A stretch of DNA of 8,639 nt from Hyphomicrobiales bacterium (GTDB lineage: Bacteria; Pseudomonadota; Alphaproteobacteria; Rhizobiales; Beijerinckiaceae). Below, in pieces: positions 1 through 5,399 of the stretch. Under the pieces are notes generated by a model. It was not told the origin of the DNA. It searched no databases and worked only from the letters and a program-made list of their open reading frames with translations. A program made the translations under genes and the position numbers. Location: assembly GCA_003567055.1 (NCBI GenBank), contig PXAW01000205.1:1-8639 (forward strand). Direction: 5' to 3'. The first letter of the stretch is position 1. Each line of letters opens with the position of its first letter.

Positions 1-1
1 A

Positions 2-430
2 TCCGGCGAGGACATCACCCGCTCGGTGCTGACCCAGATCATCTTCGAGCAGGAAAACAAGGAAGGCGGCCAGAACCTGCTTCCGGTGACGTTCCTGCGC
101 CAGCTGATCCGCTTCTACGGCGACAGCATGCAGGTCATGGTGCCGAGCTATCTCGAGCATTCCATGTCGCTCTTCACCAGCGAGCAGGAGAAGATCCGCG
201 CGCAGATGACAGAGACCTTCGGTCCGAAGGCCTTCATGGCGCTCGATGAGCAGGTACGCTCCAACATGAAGATGTTCACCGACGCGATGAAGGTGTTCAC
301 GCCGTTCTCTTCGAAGAATCCCCCCGGCGGCGAAACCGGGGGAGAAGGTGGCGATACGGATATCGATACGCTCAAGGCCCAGATGGCCGAGATGCAGGCA
401 AAGCTGAACGACCTCGCAAAAAAGGACTGA
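2..430 (+). CDS. phaR: Polyhydroxyalkanoate synthesis repressor PhaR, C-terminal part (5' end outside window)
   Basis: The reading frame is open from base 2 and ends in TGA at 428-430, giving 142 visible residues; the true start lies to the left. The visible part opens with SGEDITRSVLTQIIFEQE, the typical core of the PHB accumulation regulatory domain, followed by LLPVTFLRQLIRFYGDSMQ and YLEHSM. The extreme C-terminus has a Gly-rich linker (GGETGGEGGD) and a short heptad-like helix (IDTLKAQMAEMQAKLNDLAKK) that may be a coiled coil. In this family the missing N-terminal domain binds DNA and the PHB granule surface; the protein represses phasin and other PHA genes until polymer is present. A GTG at 26 is an internal Val codon, not a start. 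The gene converges with cobT. The right end of the window also carries PHB-related genes, but they are more than 7 kb away and not in one operon. Confidence 0.9.
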   Translation, partial: SGEDITRSVLTQIIFEQENKEGGQNLLPVTFLRQLIRFYGDSMQVMVPSYLEHSMSLFTSEQEKIRAQMTETFGPKAFMALDEQVRSNMKMFTDAMKVFTPFSSKNPPGGETGGEGGDTDIDTLKAQMAEMQAKLNDLAKKD

Positions 431-448
431 ACCGGCAGCAGGACCCAC

Positions 449-489
449 CGGGCAGCAGGTTATGCCGGGCATCGAAGACCCGCTGCCCG
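449..489. terminator. Long imperfect hairpin between the convergent phaR and cobT genes
   Basis: CGGGCAGC at 449-456 pairs with GCTGCCCG at 482-489. After one A/C mismatch the stem continues GGT (458-460) with ACC (478-480), and a small ATGCC/GGCAT palindrome sits inside. It lies in the 91 bp between two convergent stop codons, where a bidirectional terminator would be expected. There is no T-tract on either side, so it is at best a non-canonical terminator or mRNA 3'-end stabiliser. The structure is read directly from the sequence; the function is inferred. Confidence 0.4.
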
Positions 490-521
490 TCAAGCGCACG
501 ATCCGCCAACCCGGCACGCTT

Positions 522-1553
522 TCAGTGCAGCTTCTGCGCCACAGCCGCTTCCGCGAATGTCGCCATGCCGGCATGGCAATGGGCGGCGGCCTTGATCAGC
601 CCCATCGCCATGGCCGCGCCGGAACCCTCGCCGAGGCGCATGTCCAGCGCCAGCAGCGGCACCTTGCCGAGACGTTCGAGCACGTCGCGATGGGCGCCCT
701 CCGCCGAGAGGTGACCGAAGACGCAATGATCGAGGGCGCGCGGATCGATCGCATGCAGGATCGCCGCCGCCGAGGTCGCGACATAGCCGTCGACCACCAC
801 CGGCACCCGCTCGCTGCGCGCCGCGAGGATCGCCCCGGCCATGGCCGCGATCTCGCGCCCGCCCAGACGCGCGAGAACCGCGAGCGGATCATCGAGATGA
901 TCGCGATGCAGGGCGATCGCCGCCTCTACCGCCGCGACCTTGCGTGTAAGCCCGGCATCATCGACGCCGGTGCCGCGCCCCACCCAATGCGCCGCCTCGC
1001 CGCCATAGAGCGCGGTGAAGATCGCCGCCGCGATGGTGGTGTTGCCGATGCCCATCTCGCCGATGCCGAGCAGATCCGTGCCGCCGGCGATCGCCTCCAT
1101 GCCGAAGGCCATGGTCGCCACCGCATCCTTGTCGCCCATGGCGGGCTCGCGCGTGATATCCTTCGTCGGCATGTCGACGGCCAGGTCGAAGACCTTGAAG
1201 CCGAGCCCGTAGGCCGCGCAGATCTGGTTGATGGCCGCCCCGCCATTGGCGAAATTGCCCAGCATCTGCTGGTTCACCGCATCGGGGAAGGCCGAGACGC
1301 CCTGGGCGGTGACGCCGTGGCTGCCGGCAAAGACGGCGACGAGGGGGCGGGCGATGACGGGCTTTTCCTTCGCCTGCCAGGCGGCGAGCCATTCGGCCAG
1401 CCATTCCAGCCGCCCGAGGCTGCCGGCGGGTTTGGTGAGCTCGCCGTTGCGCGCGCGCACAGCCGCGACCGCCTGCTGATCCGCCTCCGGCATCGCGGCC
1501 ACGAGGCTGCGGATATCGTCGAAGGGGTGGCCGGAATTGTCGGTCGCGCTCAT
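522..1553 (-). CDS. cobT: Nicotinate-nucleotide--dimethylbenzimidazole phosphoribosyltransferase CobT
   Basis: 343 residues, the usual family length. The enzyme transfers phosphoribose from nicotinate mononucleotide to 5,6-dimethylbenzimidazole, making alpha-ribazole phosphate for the lower ligand of cobalamin; it is cytoplasmic. Family blocks are in order: LTKPAGSLGRLE (39-50), FAGSHGVTAQGVSAFP (75-90), the Gly/Asn-rich NQQMLGNFANGGAAIN (94-109), GIGEMGIGNTTIA with Glu166 (163-175), VVVDGYVATSAA (252-263) and RLGEGSGAAMA (306-316). Glu309 in the last block matches the catalytic Glu317 of the Salmonella enzyme. The ATG at 1553 has GGAGA seven bases upstream (complement of 1561-1565). The gene is divergent from cobS across 115 bp. 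In Pseudomonas nomenclature the same enzyme is called CobU, and it is unrelated to the cobaltochelatase subunit CobT. Long open frames on the opposite strand are codon-bias shadows. Confidence 0.96.
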   Translation of the reverse strand: MSATDNSGHPFDDIRSLVAAMPEADQQAVAAVRARNGELTKPAGSLGRLEWLAEWLAAWQAKEKPVIARPLVAVFAGSHGVTAQGVSAFPDAVNQQMLGNFANGGAAINQICAAYGLGFKVFDLAVDMPTKDITREPAMGDKDAVATMAFGMEAIAGGTDLLGIGEMGIGNTTIAAAIFTALYGGEAAHWVGRGTGVDDAGLTRKVAAVEAAIALHRDHLDDPLAVLARLGGREIAAMAGAILAARSERVPVVVDGYVATSAAAILHAIDPRALDHCVFGHLSAEGAHRDVLERLGKVPLLALDMRLGEGSGAAMAMGLIKAAAHCHAGMATFAEAAVAQKLH

Positions 1554-1602
1554 GGCGGCTTCTCCTTGCGGGAATCTCTTGAAGGGTTCGGTTGGCGGCG
1601 CA

Positions 1603-1631
1603 GCTATAGCGGGCTATGGGGACGGGGTGAA
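1603..1631 (-). promoter_or_regulatory. Possible promoter for cobT
   Basis: On the minus strand a TTCACC (complement of 1626-1631) and a TATAGC (complement of 1603-1608) are separated by exactly 17 bases. Each matches four of six positions of the sigma-70 consensus. It lies 50-78 bases upstream of the cobT ATG within the 115-bp divergent spacer. The spacer is far too short for a cobalamin riboswitch, and no B12-box-like sequence was seen. This is a weak prediction by eye. Confidence 0.3.
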
Positions 1632-1668
1632 GGTGTTGCGCCGCGATGACGGGGGAAAGGTGCCGAGG

Positions 1669-2523
1669 ATGGATGAGGGTGATTCGCCGCGCGCGGCCGG
1701 AAACGAAGCATTGCCGCGCAAGTCACGCCTGCGCGTGGCCGTCCTCGATCTCGCCCGGGCCCTGCGCTTCTTCTCCCGCCTGCCCGTGCCGGCGCTGCCC
1801 TTCGAGCGCGATCCGCACGACATGCCCGATTTCAGCCGGATGACGCGGATGCTGCCGCTTGCCGGCGCGCTGATCGCCCTGCCCGGCGCGCTGGTGCTGC
1901 TCGTCGCCCTCGCTCTCGGCCTGCCGCCGCTTCCCGCCGCGACACTCGCCGTGGCGATCACGCTTATCGCCAGCGGCGGCCTGCACGAGGACGGGCTCGC
2001 CGATTGCTGCGATGCGCTCGGCGCGCGCGGCGACCGCGATCGCCGGCTCGCCATCATGAAGGATTCGACCATCGGCAGCTTCGGCGCAGCCGGGCTGATC
2101 CTCGCCCTGATCATGCGGGTGAGCCTGATTGCCGGCATCGCCGAGCTCGCCGGCGCGGGCGCCGCCGCTGCGGCGCTGATCACCACGGCCGGATTGTCGC
2201 GCTGGATCGCCCTGTGGCTGATGGTGCGCCTGCCGCCGGCGCGCACGAGCGGCGCTTCCGCCTCGGCCGGGCGTATTCGCGCGCGCGATTTCGTCATTGC
2301 CGGCGTGATCGCCGTCGCATTGGCTTTCCTGCTCCTGCTACCCGCAGGCCACGGTCTCCTCGCCATCCTCCTCATGCTGCTGCTTGCGGGCGCGATCGTT
2401 CTGCTTTGCCTCGGCCTCGCGCGCCGCCTCATCGGCGGGCAGACGGGGGATGTGATCGGCGCCACGCAGCAGCTTTCCGAAATTGCCGCACTCACCGGCC
2501 TCTTGATCCTGATACCCGCCTGA
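1669..2523 (+). CDS. cobS: Adenosylcobinamide-GDP ribazoletransferase CobS (cobalamin synthase)
   Basis: 284 residues from the ATG at 1669. This integral membrane enzyme joins adenosylcobinamide-GDP to alpha-ribazole (phosphate), the step after CobT. Motifs are SGGLHEDGLADCCDALG (102-118), with the acidic cluster proposed to bind metal, then DRRLAIMKDSTIGSFG (124-139), LSRWIALWLMVRLP (176-189) and GGQTGDVIGATQQLSEIAAL (256-275). Between these lie hydrophobic segments near 61-82, 92-104, 141-160, 165-187, 208-225 and 227-249. The ATG at 1669 is preferred because GGGGGAAAGG (1651-1660) and CGAGG lie just upstream. Longer versions from TTG 1537 or GTGs near 1627-1633 would read through the cobT promoter region and cobT's own start. 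The N-terminus is about 25 residues longer than the minimal family core (FFSRLPVP at 34-41). The gene is called cobV in Pseudomonas. It is followed after 49 bp by the DUF1289 gene on the same strand. Confidence 0.95.
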   Translation: MDEGDSPRAAGNEALPRKSRLRVAVLDLARALRFFSRLPVPALPFERDPHDMPDFSRMTRMLPLAGALIALPGALVLLVALALGLPPLPAATLAVAITLIASGGLHEDGLADCCDALGARGDRDRRLAIMKDSTIGSFGAAGLILALIMRVSLIAGIAELAGAGAAAAALITTAGLSRWIALWLMVRLPPARTSGASASAGRIRARDFVIAGVIAVALAFLLLLPAGHGLLAILLMLLLAGAIVLLCLGLARRLIGGQTGDVIGATQQLSEIAALTGLLILIPA

Positions 2524-2572
2524 CCCCATCTAGAGCGGATCGAGAACCCGCGCACGGAGCCCGTTTCTGATC

Positions 2573-2800
2573 ATGTCATCTGCGTCTTCACCCTGCATCA
2601 AGGTCTGCCTGATCGACGACGAAACCGGTCTGTGCGAGGGCTGCGGGCGCACGCGCGCGGAAATCGCGACCTGGGGGCGGATGAGCGAGAAGGAGCGCCT
2701 TGCCGTCATGACCGGGCTGGAGGCGCGCATGCGCAAGGCCTTTCTGGGTGAAGATGCAAGCCTGGAGCAGGAGCCGGGCAGCGCGCGGCGGGATGGCTGA
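2573..2800 (+). CDS. DUF1289 family small cysteine-motif protein
   Basis: 75 residues. The N-terminus has four conserved cysteines, C8, C12, C21 and C24, in the pattern SPCIKVC-x8-CEGCGRT, followed by AEIATWGRMSEKER. This is the DUF1289 signature and suggests a small metal (zinc or Fe-S) site; the function of the family is unknown to me. The C-terminus (about 58-75) is charged and probably disordered. The ATG at 2573 has only a GGAG about 13 bases upstream (2556-2559), a wide spacing, so translation may be weak or coupled to cobS. The stop codon is two bases from the start of the next gene, so the two are almost certainly co-transcribed and probably translationally coupled. The position behind cobS is familiar in rhizobial-type genomes, but that alone does not show a role in B12 synthesis. 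Confidence 0.88.
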   Translation: MSSASSPCIKVCLIDDETGLCEGCGRTRAEIATWGRMSEKERLAVMTGLEARMRKAFLGEDASLEQEPGSARRDG

Positions 2801-2802
2801 CC

Positions 2803-3495
2803 ATGCCCGGTGCGATCGGTTTCGGCATCCTGCTTGTCGGCCTTGCGATCCTCGTCTTCACCTTCGGCGAGCGCGATATCCTCGGCATGACGCCTGACCA
2901 GTTCGCCCGGGTGACGGCTCTGTCGGCGTTTCTGCTGCTGCTCTCCGGATCCGTCTTCGGGCGCTATCGCGGACGGATGTCGGATGCGTTTCGCGCCATC
3001 GTGATCTGGGTCGCGATCATCGTCGCGCTGATGACGATCTATACCTACCGTTTCGAGCTGGAGACCGTGGTCAGCCGCGTGCTCGGCGAGGCCGCGCCGG
3101 GCATGACGCGGGTGACGCAGCCCGGCGAGGTCATGGTGACGCGCGGCGGCACCGGCGGATTCGTGCTGGATGGCGCGGCGAACGGGGCCTCCATGCGCTT
3201 CATCTTCGATACGGGGGCGGATGTGGTGGTGGTCACCATGGATGATGCCCGGCGCATCGGCTACGAGCCCGATGACCTGCGCTTCGTCGTGCCCGTCGTC
3301 ACCGCCAACGGGCGCACCATGACGGCGCCGATCACCCTCGACAGCCTCACCATCGGCGACATCACGCAGACCCGGGTGCGCGCGCTGGTCGCCCGGCCCG
3401 AAGCGCTCTCGCACAACCTTCTGGGCATGAGTTTCCTCGACGGGCTCGCCTCGTACGAGGTTCGCGGCAACCAGCTGATCCTGCGCGGGCGCTAG
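2803..3495 (+). CDS. Membrane-anchored retropepsin-like aspartic protease (clan AA, TIGR02281 type)
   Basis: 230 residues. Three hydrophobic segments (about 4-20, 38-52 and 63-80) place the N-terminus in the inner membrane. The remaining ~145 residues form a single retropepsin-like domain, probably on the periplasmic side. The active-site motif is FIFDTGAD at 133-140, with Asp136 as the candidate catalytic aspartate. The flap-like region VPVVTANGRTMTAPI (163-177) and the closing block HNLLGMSFL (204-212) follow as in pepsin-fold half-domains. Such proteins must dimerise to form two-aspartate active sites; substrates of the bacterial family are not established. The ATG at 2803 is two bases after the DUF1289 stop (TGACCATG) without a strong separate ribosome-binding site, which suggests translational coupling. 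Downstream is a long spacer before mgtE, with no clear terminator seen directly after the stop. Confidence 0.88.
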   Translation: MPGAIGFGILLVGLAILVFTFGERDILGMTPDQFARVTALSAFLLLLSGSVFGRYRGRMSDAFRAIVIWVAIIVALMTIYTYRFELETVVSRVLGEAAPGMTRVTQPGEVMVTRGGTGGFVLDGAANGASMRFIFDTGADVVVVTMDDARRIGYEPDDLRFVVPVVTANGRTMTAPITLDSLTIGDITQTRVRALVARPEALSHNLLGMSFLDGLASYEVRGNQLILRGR

Positions 3496-3616
3496 AACGG
3501 GCCGCCGGATATAAATCGTTGCGCAAACGCCGCGTCTCGCGTCGCATCCTTGCGGATTTCACGGAAATTTCCGCTGATTGCCCGGAACAGCTTGACATTT
3601 TCAGACGTTGAGTTCA
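3496..3616. other. Upstream half of the 325-bp spacer before mgtE: palindrome and -35-like hexamer
   Basis: No gene is visible. It contains TTGCGCAA (3519-3526, an 8-bp palindrome), CGGAAATTTCCG (3562-3573, a perfect 12-bp palindrome) and TTGACA (3592-3597), a perfect -35 hexamer. No good -10 lies at the expected distance (3614-3620 reads TCATGCC), so the promoter is uncertain. The palindrome is a possible regulator-binding site 18 bases upstream of TTGACA. Confidence 0.45.
3592..3597 (+). promoter_or_regulatory. Perfect -35 hexamer TTGACA, candidate mgtE promoter element
   Basis: TTGACA is an exact match to the sigma-70 -35 consensus and sits about 220 bases upstream of mgtE. The -10 partner is poor at every allowed spacing. 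If this is the promoter, transcription would begin near 3625-3630, which would cut off the left arm of the outer stem described for the leader (3617-3624). The exact start site therefore matters. Confidence 0.35.
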
Positions 3617-3662
3617 TGCCCGCCGCATCGCTTCAACCTGCGATGCAAATCCTATCGAGAGA

Positions 3663-3770
3663 ATGATGGACGACAGCCCTAGTCGGCGCTTCTGCGGAAG
3701 CGCCATGAATTCAGACGCGCATGATGCGCAGGCGGGTAACCGCACCGGCATGACGGTTCTGTTCGGCTGA
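3663..3770 (+). CDS. Possible 35-codon upstream ORF (leader peptide) in the mgtE leader
   Basis: From ATG at 3663 (or the next codon, ATG 3666) the frame runs 35 codons to TGA at 3768-3770. The peptide begins MMDDSPSRRFCG and ends GMTVLFG. A weak GAGAG (3657-3661) lies one to four bases upstream. Translation would unfold the hairpins at 3685-3743 and stop 12 bases before the Shine-Dalgarno hairpin of mgtE, so it could couple peptide synthesis to mgtE expression. Short leader peptides controlling Mg2+ transporters are known (mgtL, corL in Salmonella). It may equally be a chance frame within a structured RNA. Confidence 0.2.
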   Translation: MMDDSPSRRFCGSAMNSDAHDAQAGNRTGMTVLFG

Positions 3771-3781
3771 TCGCCGTCCGA

Positions 3782-3818
3782 CCACCTCACGCCGGTGCAT
3801 CTACCGGCGAGGAGGTGG
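3782..3818 (+). promoter_or_regulatory. Hairpin sequestering the mgtE Shine-Dalgarno sequence
   Basis: CCACCTC (3782-3788) pairs with GAGGTGG (3812-3818), and CGCCGGT (3790-3796) with ACCGGCG (3803-3809). Only a one-by-two internal bulge separates them (A3789 against A3810, G3811), and the loop is six bases (3797-3802). All 14 pairs are Watson-Crick and mostly G-C. The right arm covers most of the GAGGAGGT ribosome-binding site of mgtE, which would be hidden while the hairpin is closed. Confidence 0.75.
3809..3816 (+). promoter_or_regulatory. Strong ribosome-binding site of mgtE
   Basis: GAGGAGGT is nearly the full anti-16S complement and ends four bases before the ATG at 3821. It decides the start: the GTG at 3815 in the same frame overlaps this site and cannot be used with it. 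Confidence 0.85.
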
Positions 3819-3820
3819 CA

Positions 3821-5233
3821 ATGACCAAGAACGAAGCCCTTCTCGATCTCGAGATCGATCGCAGCGTCCTCGCGGACGAGGACACCCTCGCCATCGTGGC
3901 GCAGGCGATCCGCACCTGTCTGAAAGACGGTGAGAAGAAGACCCTGCGCGCCTTCCTCGACTCGCAGGAACCGGCGGATATCGCCACCATCCTCGATACG
4001 CTCGAAGCCGCCGAGGCGCTGGCCGCCATGCGCCATGTGGACCTGCACGAGCAGGCGCAGATCTTCGGCTATCTCGATGCGGAATACCAGGTCGAGCTCT
4101 CCGATCTCATGGGGCGGCGAGAATTCGCGCGGCTGATGAGCGCGATGAGCCATGACGAGCGCGTCGATCTGTTCAAGCATCTCGACCCCGTCGCCCAGGA
4201 AGCGGTGCTGCCCGGCCTCGCCAAGGCCGAGCGCGACGACCTGCGCAAGCTCGCCTCCTATCCGGAGGATACGGCTGGCTCGATCATGACCTCCGATTAC
4301 GCCACCCTGACGCCGGACATGACGGCCAAGGAGGCGATCGAGGCCCTGCGCAACCAGGCGCTCGACGCCGAGACGGTGTATCAGGCCTATATCATCGACG
4401 AGGAGCGCAAGCTCGTCGGCGTGATCAGCCTGCGCGACCTGATCGTGGCGCGGGCCAATGCGCGCGTGCGCAACCTGATGGATACGAACCCGGTCTTCAT
4501 CCGCGCCGAGGAGGATCGCGAGGACGCCGCCCAGATCATCTCCCGCTACGACCTGATCGCGCTTCCGGTGATCAATGGCGGCGACAAGCTCGTCGGCATC
4601 GTCACCCAGGACGATGCCATGGACGTGCAGGAGCAGGAGGCCACGAGCGACTTCCACAAGGTCGGTACCGTGACCGGTCTGAAGGCGAATGTGCGCGATG
4701 CGAGCATCTTCGTGCTCTATCGCGCGCGCATCGTCTGGCTGGTGCTGCTGGTCTTCGGCAACATCTTCTCCGGCGCCGGGATCGCATTCTTCGAGGATAC
4801 CATCGCGGCGCATCTCGCACTTCTGTTCTTCCTGCCGCTGCTGATCGCGTCGGGCGGCAATGCCGGTTCGCAATCCTCGACGCTGATGGTGCGCGCATTG
4901 GCCACCGGCGATGTGCGCATGAGCGACTGGGCTTCCGTGCTCGGGCGCGAATTCGCCACCGCGCTGCTGCTCGGCGTCACCATGGCCCTTGCGGTCTCTT
5001 TCATCGGCGTGTGGCGGGGCGGGCCGGAAATCGCCCTCGTCGTGGCCCTGTCGATGGTGGCGATCGTGCTGGTCGGCGCGATGATCGGCATGTCGCTGCC
5101 CTTCGTCCTGTCGCGCCTCAACATGGACCCGGCGACCGCGAGCGCGCCGCTGGTGACCTCGATCGCTGACGTGGCCGGCGTGGTGATCTACTTCACCATC
5201 GCGACGCAGATTCTCACGATGCAGGTCGCCTGA
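3821..5233 (+). CDS. mgtE: Magnesium transporter MgtE
   Basis: 470 residues from the ATG at 3821, normal for the family. MgtE is a dimeric inner-membrane Mg2+ channel gated by its cytoplasmic Mg2+-sensing domains. The order is a helical N-domain (about 20-150, with repeats such as LDTLEAAEALAAM and LFKHLDPVAQEAVLPGL), a tandem CBS pair (about 153-208 and 217-275, with GSIMTSDYATLTPDMT and LVGVISLRDL), a connecting helix, then five membrane segments from about 302 to the end. The pore-domain signature GGNAGSQSSTL is at 345-355. Asp450 in APLVTSIADVAGVVIYF matches the selectivity aspartate of Thermus MgtE. Acidic residues are abundant in the N and CBS domains, as needed for Mg2+ sensing. The GTG at 3815 is rejected because it overlaps the ribosome-binding site. 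The upstream leader suggests translational control. A 542-codon frame on the opposite strand is a codon-bias shadow. Confidence 0.96.
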   Translation: MTKNEALLDLEIDRSVLADEDTLAIVAQAIRTCLKDGEKKTLRAFLDSQEPADIATILDTLEAAEALAAMRHVDLHEQAQIFGYLDAEYQVELSDLMGRREFARLMSAMSHDERVDLFKHLDPVAQEAVLPGLAKAERDDLRKLASYPEDTAGSIMTSDYATLTPDMTAKEAIEALRNQALDAETVYQAYIIDEERKLVGVISLRDLIVARANARVRNLMDTNPVFIRAEEDREDAAQIISRYDLIALPVINGGDKLVGIVTQDDAMDVQEQEATSDFHKVGTVTGLKANVRDASIFVLYRARIVWLVLLVFGNIFSGAGIAFFEDTIAAHLALLFFLPLLIASGGNAGSQSSTLMVRALATGDVRMSDWASVLGREFATALLLGVTMALAVSFIGVWRGGPEIALVVALSMVAIVLVGAMIGMSLPFVLSRLNMDPATASAPLVTSIADVAGVVIYFTIATQILTMQVA

Positions 5234-5399
5234 AGCCGGCAATGAAACTTTGCATGGTGTGCGGCAATAAGGTCACATCAGGCGGCTTACGGGCGGGACG
5301 CGGCGACGGAGATCTTGGCGATTCCATGGCAATCCCTTAGGGGTTCTACGGGGTCGGTATCCTCCCCCCGAATCACGTATTGACGGATTGCTTCAGGTC
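5234..5399. other. Spacer between mgtE and the L,D-transpeptidase gene
   Basis: 166 bp without a gene. AATCCC (5331-5336) pairs with GGGGTT (5340-5345) around a TTA loop (one G-U pair), but no T-tract follows, so it is not a convincing intrinsic terminator for mgtE. A TTGACG at 5380-5385 is too close to the next start codon to serve it as a -35. No clear promoter for the next gene was found. Confidence 0.4.

Larger units (their letters stand above)
3617..3820 (+). promoter_or_regulatory. Structured 5' leader of mgtE, candidate cis-regulatory RNA (riboswitch-like)
   Basis: Successive hairpins fill the leader: GCATCGC/GCGATGC (3625-3631 with 3640-3646); a bulged 6-bp stem (3650-3656 with 3665-3670); CGAC/GTCG (3671-3674 with 3682-3685); GGCGCTTC/GAAGCGCC closing a TGCG (UNCG-class) tetraloop (3685-3692 with 3697-3704); GCGCA/TGCGC (3717-3721 with 3725-3729); GCGG/CCGC closing a GTAA (GNRA) tetraloop (3732-3735 with 3740-3743); GACGG/CCGTC (3752-3756 with 3774-3778); and the Shine-Dalgarno hairpin (3782-3818). 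An 8-bp stem, 3617-3624 with 3731-3738 (one G-U), could enclose the first five. Mutually exclusive pairings exist, as in riboswitch expression platforms. Mg2+ transporter genes are often under leader-RNA control (M-box, mgtA, corA). I see no M-box motifs here, and the family is unknown to me. The structure is directly visible; regulation is inferred. Confidence 0.6.

Noticed and set aside
462..1649. A 395-codon open frame on the plus strand opposite cobT
   Set aside because: The product is Arg/His/Asp/Gly-rich without known motifs, and cobT on the minus strand is full length with its active-site residues. It is a codon-bias shadow.
1537..1668. A longer CobS starting at TTG 1537
   Set aside because: It would add 44 residues unlike the family and overlap the cobT start. 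The ATG at 1669 has a good ribosome-binding site.
2530..3414. A 294-codon minus-strand frame opposite the DUF1289 and protease genes
   Set aside because: Low-complexity charged product (many His, Asp, Arg, Gln) spanning two well-supported genes on the other strand.
3496..3820. M-box (ykoK) Mg2+ riboswitch before mgtE
   Set aside because: The conserved M-box segments I know from Bacillus mgtE leaders were not found by eye, although the leader is strongly structured. A covariance-model search would be decisive.
3614..5242. A 542-codon open frame on the minus strand opposite mgtE
   Set aside because: It lies almost exactly over mgtE, its product is rich in His, Arg, Asp and Gly with no recognisable domain, and such frames are expected opposite GC-rich genes. 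MgtE on the plus strand has complete family motifs.
5331..5345. Intrinsic terminator for mgtE
   Set aside because: The six-base stem has a three-base loop, a G-U pair and no T-tract after it.
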